Assembly (NCBI GenBank): GCA_016183235.1
Contig: JACPFA010000027.1
Span: forward strand, 38,941-102,940
DNA: 64,000 nt
Source of the DNA: Deltaproteobacteria bacterium
Lineage (GTDB): Bacteria > UBA10199 > DSSB01 > JACPFA01
Direction: 5' to 3'
The translations under genes were made by a program, and so were the position numbers. Every line of letters starts with the position of its first letter. The first letter of the stretch is position 1. Shown here one piece after another: positions 15,351-21,914 of this stretch. Under the pieces are notes generated by a model. It saw nothing but the letters and a program-made list of their open reading frames with translations, did not search any database and was not told the DNA's origin.

Positions 15351-15385
15351 AAAAGGCCGTGGCGACCCCACGGCCTTTTTTATTT
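15351..15385 (+). terminator. Rho-independent terminator of lipoprotein 2
   Basis: aaaaggccgtgg, loop cgac, cccacggccttttttattt. Nearly the same as the terminator of lipoprotein 1. Confidence 0.88.
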
Positions 15386-15401
15386 AAGAGGGCCAAGCCT
15401 T

Positions 15402-15552
15402 TCAAAAATAAAACCTGGCATCGCATCACGCACAAACGACCATGCGCCCACACCGTGGGCTCGCCCACATAAAGCCCAAGCCCAAAGCGCTTGCCTTCCG
15501 GACCATAAGGGGAAGGAGGCTCGGCCCACGAATAGGGGGTGATGGTGCACAC
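15402..15552 (-). pseudogene. Decayed outer-membrane-protein-like gene
   Basis: The minus strand encodes PYSWAEPPSPYGPEGK followed by RFGLGLYVGEPTVWAHGR, plausible N-terminal part of a secreted or barrel protein. After a frame change it ends DARFYF-stop, matching the tail seen at 12520. The middle is missing. No intact start or signal peptide remains. The frame also runs into the terminator, so no product is expected. Confidence 0.4.
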
Positions 15553-15623
15553 TTAGCACCGATTATGAACACCCAAAAAATTTTATCAACCCTAAATTTA
15601 AAGATTTGAATACGAAAGGAGGG

Positions 15624-16178
15624 TCAAGGCTTCATTTTCATAAATTCTTGAATCAGGGTAGAGTCATCTAGCGCCTTTTCGAATTGTTTAAGCCAGTTTA
15701 AAATATAATCTTTATCGAGTTTTTCTTTTTGCCTTTTAACAACGCCTTCAACATCTTCTCGGTCGCGAGGGCGTGTGGAAATCATTTTATAGATGATAAG
15801 GTCTTCTGGGGTACATACTTTGATCCAGTCTCCTGGGGTGGCCTCTATGTCTTTAGCCCTCTCAATAGCTTGAATGTCAAAAGAGGTTTCGGCTAACAGC
15901 AAGTCTACCCTCATGCCTTGGGGATCTGTAAAAAATAAAAATCCCATTTTTTTAAGGGTTGCCTCAGGGTCTTTTGCAAGAGGTTGGAGATGAGTTGGGA
16001 GTGCAGCCAAAAGATCCTTTGCCCTCGGTCGGTCTAACAATACCTTGAGATCAATATCTCGGGTGATTCTGGGATTTCCATAAAATGCAACTGCGAGGCC
16101 GCCGATAACAGCGCTGGGAATGCCTGCCTTGGAAAGGTGGTCTTGAAGGAGGGAGGTGTTTTTAAAAAGGTGTTGCAC
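15624..16178 (-). CDS. Nucleotidyltransferase (AbiEii/DUF6036-like)
   Basis: 184 residues. GIPSAVIGGLAVAFYG and RITRDIDLKVLLD give the GG...DxD signature of minimal nucleotidyltransferases related to AbiEii/MenT-type enzymes; a further Asp (MRVDLLL) could be the third metal ligand. The C-terminus (RPRDREDVEGVV) fits the same group. Such enzymes can act as toxins that modify tRNA or as housekeeping modifiers. It overlaps the preceding small gene by 17 bases, as toxin-antitoxin pairs often do, and lies beside ssrA, a common insertion site. Confidence 0.68.
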   Translation of the reverse strand: MQHLFKNTSLLQDHLSKAGIPSAVIGGLAVAFYGNPRITRDIDLKVLLDRPRAKDLLAALPTHLQPLAKDPEATLKKMGFLFFTDPQGMRVDLLLAETSFDIQAIERAKDIEATPGDWIKVCTPEDLIIYKMISTRPRDREDVEGVVKRQKEKLDKDYILNWLKQFEKALDDSTLIQEFMKMKP

Positions 16179-16413
16179 AGTGTGTTTTTTGCCATTCAGA
16201 CAATTTCTTTAGCCTTTCTTGGTGCTGAAGAAGATAATGAAACCGCTCATCGCGAAAGGTTTGTTCTGATGCATCCAAGTAAGGTAAAAAAAGATTATAC
16301 AAATCATTATAGGCCGTTGCGCTTTTTTGAGGACTATCGTTGATAGGTAGTTCTCTTTCCTGTTCGTTTAACCAAGTCCCCATTTCCCTTAATGATTTCA
16401 AATTATTATTCAT
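16162..16413 (-). CDS. Small partner protein of the nucleotidyltransferase
   Basis: 83 residues, acidic/basic mixed and helical (MNNNLKSLREMGTWLNEQE, LYNLFLPYLDASEQTF, RLKKLSEWQK). No family recognised. It is upstream of and overlaps the nucleotidyltransferase, which is the usual position of an antitoxin or specificity partner. Function unproven. Confidence 0.55.
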   Translation of the reverse strand: MNNNLKSLREMGTWLNEQERELPINDSPQKSATAYNDLYNLFLPYLDASEQTFRDERFHYLLQHQERLKKLSEWQKTHCATPF

Positions 16414-16480
16414 ATTACCTTTTGTAATTAACCTACCATTTTACGTAGGAAAAATCCACGGCTTTCAAAACGTTCACTAC

Positions 16481-16499
16481 AGTGATTTTAAAATCACTC
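16481..16499 (-). terminator. Possible ssrA terminator
   Basis: The 18-bp perfect dyad agtgattttaaaatcact lies 5-23 bases after the tmRNA 3' end on the minus strand. There is no strong U run, so terminator function is tentative. Confidence 0.4.
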
Positions 16500-16503
16500 C
16501 AAA

Positions 16504-16863
16504 TGGTGGAGGCGGAGGGTAATCGAACCCTCGTCCGCAAACCTTTGACAACCGCATCTACAAGCTTAGCTCGCAATTTGAGTTTAACTTAATCAATCTC
16601 CTACGAGCGGGATCTTGCTTAAGCGATCCTTTAAAGTTTCATTGTTAACCTAAAGGCTCAGGTTAACAACTATCCCACTAAGTGTCGCCCTCAAGCCCCC
16701 GTGGGAGAAAGACTCAAAAGCGTAGCTGCGCTATTAGGCAGCTAAAGCGAGATCTGCATCATAGTTTGCAGTTATATTGTGCCTAACTTTTTACAAGGTG
16801 GACAGGCTTCCTTGGCTTGCCACAAGTCATCTCTGAATTCGCGTCGAATCCAAATTCGCCCCC
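16504..16863 (-). ncRNA. ssrA: Transfer-messenger RNA (tmRNA)
   Basis: 360 nt with encoded CCA. The 5' end GGGGGCGAATTTGGATTCGA and 3' end GGGTTCGATTACCCTCCGCC + TCCACCA form the tRNA-like domain. The tag frame resumes at GCA and encodes ANYDADLALAA then TAA, a typical ALAA degron. It rescues stalled ribosomes together with SmpB, encoded about 200 bases upstream in the same orientation. Confidence 0.96.
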
Positions 16864-16870
16864 AATCAAT

Positions 16871-17025
16871 CGCTTCGCATAATTGGCTTACTACTGCGTT
16901 CAAAGCAAATTCCTTCGCGGAGCTTGTCCTGAGCGTACGCGAAGGAACGTACTCAAAGTACGTCTCGCTCGAAATTCGCTTTGTGCCTTGTATTAAGCCA
17001 ATTCTGCGAAGCTGTAGTCCAAATA
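16871..17025. repeat. Long fold-back element LP3 (155 bp)
   Basis: Arms cgcttcgcataattggctta (left) and taagccaattctgcgaagc (right), continuing inward (caaagcaaatt / aattcgctttg). The centre holds tccttcgcggagcttgtcc ... gcgtacgcgaagga, a family C motif also seen in degenerate form near 42301. It lies between ssrA and smpB. Confidence 0.75.
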
Positions 17026-17061
17026 TAAGTTCTTCTTACAACAATTTCAATAGCGTAAATA

Positions 17062-17514
17062 TTATCTCCTCTTTTTCATCGCCCGGGCGATTTCGCGGTC
17101 GGTGTCGCGTTTTTTCATGTCTTGGCGTTTATCGTGGGCTTGTTTACCTTTGGCTAATCCCAATTCAACTTTGACTTTGCCTTTTTGAAAATAGAGTTTC
17201 AAAGGTACAACCGTTAGGCCTTTTTCTTTGATCTTACTTATGAGCCGATCAATTTCTTCACGATGTAACAATAATTTTCGGGTACGAGTAGGTTCGTGGT
17301 TAAATTGGTTGGCTGGTGGGTAGGGGGAAATATGGCAATTGATCAAAAACAATTCGTGGTTGCGAATATGGGCATAGGCATCGGTTAGATTAACCTTGCC
17401 TTCACGAAGTGATTTGACCTCCGAGCCTTGCAGCATAATGCCTGCCTCATAGGTGTCGAGGATTTGATAATTAAATCGTGCCTTACGATTGACAACAATA
17501 TCAGATTCGCCCAT
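17062..17514 (-). CDS. smpB: SsrA-binding protein
   Basis: 150 residues, usual length. Shows the OB-fold signatures VVNRKARFNYQILDTYEAGI and LQGSEVKSLREGKVNLTDAY, YPPANQFNHEPTRTRKLL, and the basic C-terminal tail KGKQAHDKRQDMKKRDTDRE that enters the decoding centre. Binds tmRNA for trans-translation. The gene is next to ssrA, same strand, separated by the fold-back element LP3. Only a weak ribosome site. Confidence 0.97.
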   Translation of the reverse strand: MGESDIVVNRKARFNYQILDTYEAGIMLQGSEVKSLREGKVNLTDAYAHIRNHELFLINCHISPYPPANQFNHEPTRTRKLLLHREEIDRLISKIKEKGLTVVPLKLYFQKGKVKVELGLAKGKQAHDKRQDMKKRDTDREIARAMKKRR

Positions 17515-17566
17515 ATATTGGTTCTTTATTTGACAATTGCTATAGTGAATTAACTTTTCAGCAGGC

Positions 17567-17644
17567 TGTCATCCTCGCGAAGGCGGGGATCCAGCAGTTC
17601 CGTAAGTATAATAAGTACTGGATTCCCACCTTCGCGGGAATGAC
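17567..17644. repeat. Complete family B repeat
   Basis: tgtcatcctcgcgaaggcgg ggatcc ... tggattcccaccttcgcgg gaatgaca. An in-frame ATG at its right end opens a longer but probably false start for the SDR gene. Confidence 0.8.
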
Positions 17645-17693
17645 AAAAAATGTACTATCAAAAAGTTCAAACTACCATATTAATCGAGCTAAT

Positions 17694-18458
17694 ATGAAAT
17701 TCAAAGGCAAAAAGGCGCTTATTACAGGGTCTTCACGGGGATTAGGCAAGGCTATTGCGCTCAATCTGGCCAAAGCAGGTTGTGATATCATCGTGCATTA
17801 TCGCCGCGACGAAGGCGCTGCTGCTGGCATGGTACAGGAATTACAGCAGTTGGGGGTTAACGCCGATTTGGCGCAAGCTGATTTAGTGGATATTCAACAA
17901 GTCAAAAAGTTATGGCAAGAAATTAAAGTGAAACATCCACAAATTGATTTTTTCATTGCCAATGCAGCGAGCACCGCCTTTAAACCGTTATTAATGGTTG
18001 AAGAAAAGCATATCCAGATGACCTTTGATTTGGTGGTGAAGGGTTTTGTTTTGGGCGTTAAAGAGGTGGTGAACGTCATGCCCCCCGGTGGTGCCATTAT
18101 TGCGATTTCGGGGATGGATACTCTACGAGTGTGTCCCAATCATGGTTTGCTGGGTGCAGCTAAAGCAAGCCTTGAAATGTTGATTCGTTATTATGCAGTG
18201 GAGTTAGCTGAAAAGAAAATTTATTGTTATGGTTTAAACCCAGGGTTTTTAGATACCGATTCAACGCGGTTTTATTTGGGGAGTGGGTTCGAGCAAGTGT
18301 TGGGCAAAGTGCAAAGTCAGGCCCCTTATCCAGCTGCGACCCAAAGCGACGAAATGGCCAAGCTAGTCAACTTCTTGTGCACCGAAGCAGCGCGTAGCCT
18401 AACCGGGCAAACCTTGATCGCTGATGGTGGCTCGAATAGTTTATTTAACCTTGGCTAA
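17694..18458 (+). CDS. SDR-family oxidoreductase, FabL-like
   Basis: 254 residues from ATG 17694; the upstream start at 17640 sits in the repeat and is rejected. N-terminal cofactor motif ALITGSSRGLGKA, then NAAST, AISGMDT and a FabL-like C-terminal half (LLGAAKASLEMLIRYYAVELA, GFLDTDS, TGQTLIADGGSNS). It resembles NADPH enoyl-ACP reductase FabL. Oddity: at the position of FabL's catalytic Tyr, seven residues before the Lys, there is His (NHGLLGAAK), and no Tyr occupies the standard YxxxK place. So the reaction is uncertain, or it is a non-catalytic homologue. Its 3' end overlaps grxD by 18 bases, tail to tail. Confidence 0.75.
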   Translation: MKFKGKKALITGSSRGLGKAIALNLAKAGCDIIVHYRRDEGAAAGMVQELQQLGVNADLAQADLVDIQQVKKLWQEIKVKHPQIDFFIANAASTAFKPLLMVEEKHIQMTFDLVVKGFVLGVKEVVNVMPPGGAIIAISGMDTLRVCPNHGLLGAAKASLEMLIRYYAVELAEKKIYCYGLNPGFLDTDSTRFYLGSGFEQVLGKVQSQAPYPAATQSDEMAKLVNFLCTEAARSLTGQTLIADGGSNSLFNLG

Positions 18459-18755
18459 GATAGTTTTTAATTCGCCGGTTTGGTGAAGCTCGCTCACAAT
18501 GTCGCAACCACCTACGAATTCGCCTTTGACAAAGAGCTGGGGAAGGGTAGGCCAGTTGCTGTATTGCTTCACCCCTTCGCGGATATTATTGTCGGCTAAG
18601 ACATCGATGCCTTGAAAGGGGACTTGATAAGAATCGAGAATTTTTACCACCCGTGCAGAGAACCCACATTGCGGGGCCTGCGGAGTGCCTTTCATAAAGA
18701 GCACGACGTTGTTGTTTTGAATTACTTCTTTTAATTTGGTTTGAATGTCGTTCAT
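18441..18755 (-). CDS. grxD: Monothiol glutaredoxin, CGFS type
   Basis: 104 residues from ATG 18755; the 17 extra upstream residues are repeat-encoded. VVLFMKGTPQAPQCGFSARV contains the CGFS active site, and WPTLPQLFVKGEFVGGCDIV gives the glutathione-binding segment. Grx4-type proteins carry 2Fe-2S clusters and, with BolA, regulate or deliver iron-sulfur clusters. bolA lies just upstream on the same strand, supporting that partnership. Confidence 0.95.
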   Translation of the reverse strand: MNDIQTKLKEVIQNNNVVLFMKGTPQAPQCGFSARVVKILDSYQVPFQGIDVLADNNIREGVKQYSNWPTLPQLFVKGEFVGGCDIVSELHQTGELKTILAKVK

Positions 18756-18764
18756 AATCACCTT

Positions 18765-18838
18765 CGTCATCCCGGTTTCGAGCCTGGATCTTATGGTTTG
18801 TCGCATTATCTGGATTCCGGGTCAAGCCCGGAATGACG
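18765..18838. repeat. Family B repeat between grxD and bolA
   Basis: cgtcatcccggtttcgagcc ... ttccgggtcaagcccgg aatgacg. Its right arm encodes the last residues (RHSGLDPESR) and the stop of bolA. Confidence 0.75.
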
Positions 18839-19084
18839 CAACAGTTCCCACTTTTGTGGAGTATAGGTTTTTAAACTTAAGGCATGAAGTTCGCCGGAAT
18901 TTAAATAGGGTCTAAAAATTTCGTTAATCATTTGATGCTGGGCTACCATGGATTTGTCTTCAAACTCTTTGGCAATTACCGTTACTTCAAAATGATTATT
19001 GTCGCCTACTAAATCGACCACTTGCACTTGAGCCAGCGGCATAGTGGCTTGAATGGTTTGTTGGATGCGTTGTGGGTTGAACAT
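18806..19084 (-). CDS. bolA: BolA family protein
   Basis: 92 residues. Shows NHFEVTVIAKEFEDKSMVAQ, HQMI and the ending LHALSLKTYTPQKW, where BolA proteins normally stop within a few residues. Here a family B repeat adds about ten residues (LRHSGLDPESR). It acts with CGFS glutaredoxin in iron-sulfur trafficking, and the two genes are adjacent in one orientation. The extension is likely harmless and disordered. Confidence 0.93.
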   Translation of the reverse strand: MFNPQRIQQTIQATMPLAQVQVVDLVGDNNHFEVTVIAKEFEDKSMVAQHQMINEIFRPYLNSGELHALSLKTYTPQKWELLRHSGLDPESR

Positions 19085-19183
19085 AAGAGGATTTCACTAA
19101 TAATTTTAGCAGACGAATGTCAATAACAACTCTTGATCTTTCGAATTCTTAAGTTTAGAGCACGAGGCCAATAAGCCAAAAGA

Positions 19184-19255
19184 GCTCCCATCGTCTAACG
19201 GTTAGGACGCGGCCCTCTCAAGGCCGTAGTACGGGTTCGATCCCCGTTGGGAGCA
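19184..19255 (+). tRNA. tRNA-Glu (anticodon CTC)
   Basis: 72 nt. Acceptor GCTCCCA / TGGGAGC, D-arm TCTAACGGTTAGGA, anticodon stem GGCC/GGCC with loop reading CTCTCAA (anticodon CTC) and T-arm ACGGGTTCGATCCCCGT. CCA not encoded. Confidence 0.95.
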
Positions 19256-19347
19256 AAATTTTTCGCAAGAAAAATTTCCTCTATTTTCTATAGCTATTTT
19301 CCAGTGCGAAAAATTGGAAAATGGCATTAGAGAATAGCGTTAGAGGT
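19256..19347 (+). repeat. Structured element at the 3' side of tRNA-Glu
   Basis: It begins with the stem aaatttttc - gcaa - gaaaaattt directly after the tRNA, then gctattttcca / tggaaaatggc and ctattttcta / ttagagaatag. It matches the block after tRNA-Pro (10952-11050), with differences that largely keep the pairing. Confidence 0.65.
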
Positions 19348-19351
19348 CTTG

Positions 19352-19720
19352 ATGCCATTTCCATTTGAACATCTTGATGTTTATAAGAGATCGCTTGATT
19401 TTGTTGAGTCTATTGAATCGTTGTCATCCAAGCTCAAAGGTAAAGCTTCTTACAGTCTCATTGATCAGCTCACCAGAGCTGCTCTCTCCATTCCCCTCAA
19501 CATCGCCGAAGGCAATGGTCGTTGGCACAAAGGCGAAAAACGTCAGTTCTTTTGGATTGCTCGGGGTTCCGTATTTGAATGTGTTCCGATCGTTCAAGTT
19601 TTATATCGCAAACAACTCATCGATGAGAGACAATACGCAGGTTACTATGCACAACTTGACGTCATCGCCAAAATGCTCACCAATTTAGTGAAGTCAGTTG
19701 AAGATTTGAAAAGAGAATAA
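19352..19720 (+). CDS. Four-helix-bundle protein (23S rRNA-intervening-sequence type)
   Basis: 122 residues from ATG 19352; a TTG three bases earlier is possible. FEHLDVYKRSLDFVESIESL, then QLTRAALSIPLNIAEGNGRW and FFWIARGSVFECVPIVQVL are typical of the small helical family first described in rRNA intervening sequences and often encoded near mobile or repeated DNA. Function unknown. Its gagg ribosome site lies at the end of the tRNA-linked element. Confidence 0.85.
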   Translation: MPFPFEHLDVYKRSLDFVESIESLSSKLKGKASYSLIDQLTRAALSIPLNIAEGNGRWHKGEKRQFFWIARGSVFECVPIVQVLYRKQLIDERQYAGYYAQLDVIAKMLTNLVKSVEDLKRE

Positions 19721-19876
19721 AGTGTTTGCCAAACTTTTATACTCAGGAACACACATAAAAAATTAAATGTTATCTCAGTACACGCAGTTCTAAAAGCGTC
19801 CAGTTGGGAGCGCCATTAAGGTGATTCTCTGGTATGAATTTGAATCTTACTTCAAAGATGCTAACATGAGTCTGAA

Positions 19877-20584
19877 ATGTCCGTGAAAAGAGTGGTAAAA
19901 CTATTATTGGTAGTCTCTATTTTATCGTTAGTGGCTTATTTTTATTATATTAATTTTGAGCCAGATAGAAAATTATTTCCTATTAGAGGCATTGATATTT
20001 CCCATCATCAAGGACAAATCAACTGGGATTTGGTGAGTAAAAACGATGTTCAATTTGTTTTTATTAAAGCTAGCGAAGGGCGTGATTTTAAAGACACCAA
20101 TTTTTTGACAAACTGGAATAATGCAAAAAATGCTGGTATTTTACGCGGTGCTTACCATTTTTTTTCATTATGTGCATCGGGGCGTGAACAGGCCGCGAAT
20201 TTTATTGCGGCCGTACCCGTAGAAGTAAATACTTTACCACCAGTTGTTGACTTAGAATATGGTGGCAACTGTGCAAACCGCCCTGACAAAGCGGAATTGA
20301 CAAAACAGCTTAGAGACTATTCTGAAGAGATTGAAAAACACTATAATCGAAAGCCATTTTTCTACGTTACCAGAAAATTCTATAAACAATATTTGTTATC
20401 AAACGAATTTTTTGATTATTCTGAATATCCTTTGTGGGTAAGAGGTATCATAACCAAACCTGATGACAAAATGGGATGGGTTATCTGGCAGTATCATAAT
20501 CGTGGCCATGTGGATGGTATCGAAACACCGGTTGATCTAAATGTTTGGCGGGCAGGAGATCATCTAGAACAATGGCTGCAATAA
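19877..20584 (+). CDS. Membrane-anchored GH25 lysozyme
   Basis: 235 residues. An N-terminal membrane helix (VVKLLLVVSILSLVAYFYY) without an obvious cleavage site is followed by a glycoside hydrolase family 25 domain: GIDISHHQG, FVFIKASEG, GAYHFFS, PVVDLEY (catalytic Asp/Glu), FYVTRKFY, WVIWQYH and DLNVW. It should cut peptidoglycan between MurNAc and GlcNAc. Acts in the periplasm, probably in cell wall remodelling. No phage genes surround it. Confidence 0.93.
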   Translation: MSVKRVVKLLLVVSILSLVAYFYYINFEPDRKLFPIRGIDISHHQGQINWDLVSKNDVQFVFIKASEGRDFKDTNFLTNWNNAKNAGILRGAYHFFSLCASGREQAANFIAAVPVEVNTLPPVVDLEYGGNCANRPDKAELTKQLRDYSEEIEKHYNRKPFFYVTRKFYKQYLLSNEFFDYSEYPLWVRGIITKPDDKMGWVIWQYHNRGHVDGIETPVDLNVWRAGDHLEQWLQ

Positions 20585-20652
20585 TCGATCATATCAGAGT
20601 GACACAATAGACCAGCATCACCAAGGACAACCACATATCAGTGATGAAATCT

Positions 20653-21186
20653 TTATTTGCCGGTTTGAATTCTTGCCTGTGGGAAACTGCCAAACCAGTT
20701 CTTTGCCTCCTTTTGCGAGGTTAAGACTTTAGAGATATGCACTTCTATACAGTGGCCACTAGCGGCAGAGATAAGATGAGCTTTTAACTGTGTGAAGGGC
20801 GGAAATCGAATAGAATAATATAAAGCGAATGTTTTTCCATCATCAGCTTTATATGCCTTGTACTCGGAGTCGGCCAATCCATATCGTCGTTTTACAATGT
20901 CATGGATAGTAGATTGGGCACACTCAAGTGGTGTCATACCTGTATCCGCCGTTGGAGTGATAATCGATAAGTCGTAAGAACCACTAGAGCCTTGATATCG
21001 AAGATGAGGCCTTGTTTTTGATAGTAAATGAGGCTTCATTACAATTTTGGGCAACTCGGGTATTGAAATTTTTACTTTGGGGTTTGTTATTTCAAAGGAA
21101 AACGATTCGGCAAATACTGAAGAAGAGTCAGCCATCAATAACAAGACAAATAGAACTCGGAGAATCAGATTTTTTAAATTTTTCAA
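20653..21186 (-). CDS. Secreted protein of unknown function
   Basis: 177 residues starting at TTG 21186, supported by a strong ribosome site (aggagg). Signal peptide LILRVLFVLLLMADSSSVFA. Mature part begins ESFSFEITNPKVKISIPELP and contains two cysteines (LECAQ, HCIEV) that could form a disulfide. No family recognised. Convergent with the lysozyme gene. Confidence 0.6.
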   Translation of the reverse strand: MKNLKNLILRVLFVLLLMADSSSVFAESFSFEITNPKVKISIPELPKIVMKPHLLSKTRPHLRYQGSSGSYDLSIITPTADTGMTPLECAQSTIHDIVKRRYGLADSEYKAYKADDGKTFALYYSIRFPPFTQLKAHLISAASGHCIEVHISKVLTSQKEAKNWFGSFPQARIQTGK

Positions 21187-21364
21187 ATGGTTCCTCCTGG
21201 TATGGTGGCTTTTTTTGTTTGCATAGCTGAGATGGTCGGGTTTGTCTAGACCGTCATAAGCTGTGACTCGGTCGAAGGACTTAAAAATTTAAGTGGTGTG
21301 GGAACGGATTGCGGTTCTTGTGTGAGGGTGCTAGAGGCTGTCTTTAGCCAAGGAAGGAGAAGTT

Positions 21365-21838
21365 ATGACCAACAAACCCATTATCGATGTTCTGAACGAC
21401 GCCTTAAGTGCCGAACTCACGGCAATCAATCAATATTTTGTTCATGCTGAGATGTGTGAAGATTGGGGCTATGAACGCCTACAAGAAAAAATTCGTAAGC
21501 AATCTATGGGAGAAATGAAGCACGCTGAACAGTTGATTGAACGGGTCCTTTTTCTAAAAGGCATTCCCAATGTGCAACGTCTAGGAAAAATTAACATTGG
21601 GGAAACAGTAATCGAACAGCTTAAAGAAGACCTTGCCCTTGAACAGGTGGCTTTAGTTCGACTCAATGCAGGCATTCAAACCTGTCGTGAGGCTGGCGAC
21701 AACGGGTCAGCAGAACTTTTAGAAAATATCCTGATTTCAGAAGAAGACCATGTTCACTGGCTTGAATCGCAATTAAATTTAATAGCCCAAGTTGGCGAAC
21801 AAAATTACCTTGCTCAACAGATCAAAGAGGCAAAGTGA
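21365..21838 (+). CDS. bfr: Bacterioferritin
   Basis: 157 residues. Ferroxidase ligands are visible: [12 protein letters not shown] (Glu17), GEMKHAE (Glu50, His53) and ISEEDHVHW (Glu and His), along with Met51 for haem. It oxidises and stores iron in a 24-mer shell. Start supported by aaggaggag-like sequence. Stands alone; no bacterioferritin-associated ferredoxin nearby. Confidence 0.96.
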   Translation: MTNKPIIDVLNDALSAELTAINQYFVHAEMCEDWGYERLQEKIRKQSMGEMKHAEQLIERVLFLKGIPNVQRLGKINIGETVIEQLKEDLALEQVALVRLNAGIQTCREAGDNGSAELLENILISEEDHVHWLESQLNLIAQVGEQNYLAQQIKEAK

Positions 21839-21914
21839 TTTATAGTAAATGCAAGGCCAAAGTTTACCTATAGCTTCTTTTCTTCAAATGAAGTAGAAGG
21901 ACGCCTTAGGTTTT

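Noticed and set aside
17640..17693. Upstream ATG for the SDR gene
   Set aside because: It is at the edge of a family B repeat; the Rossmann fold begins normally at 17694.
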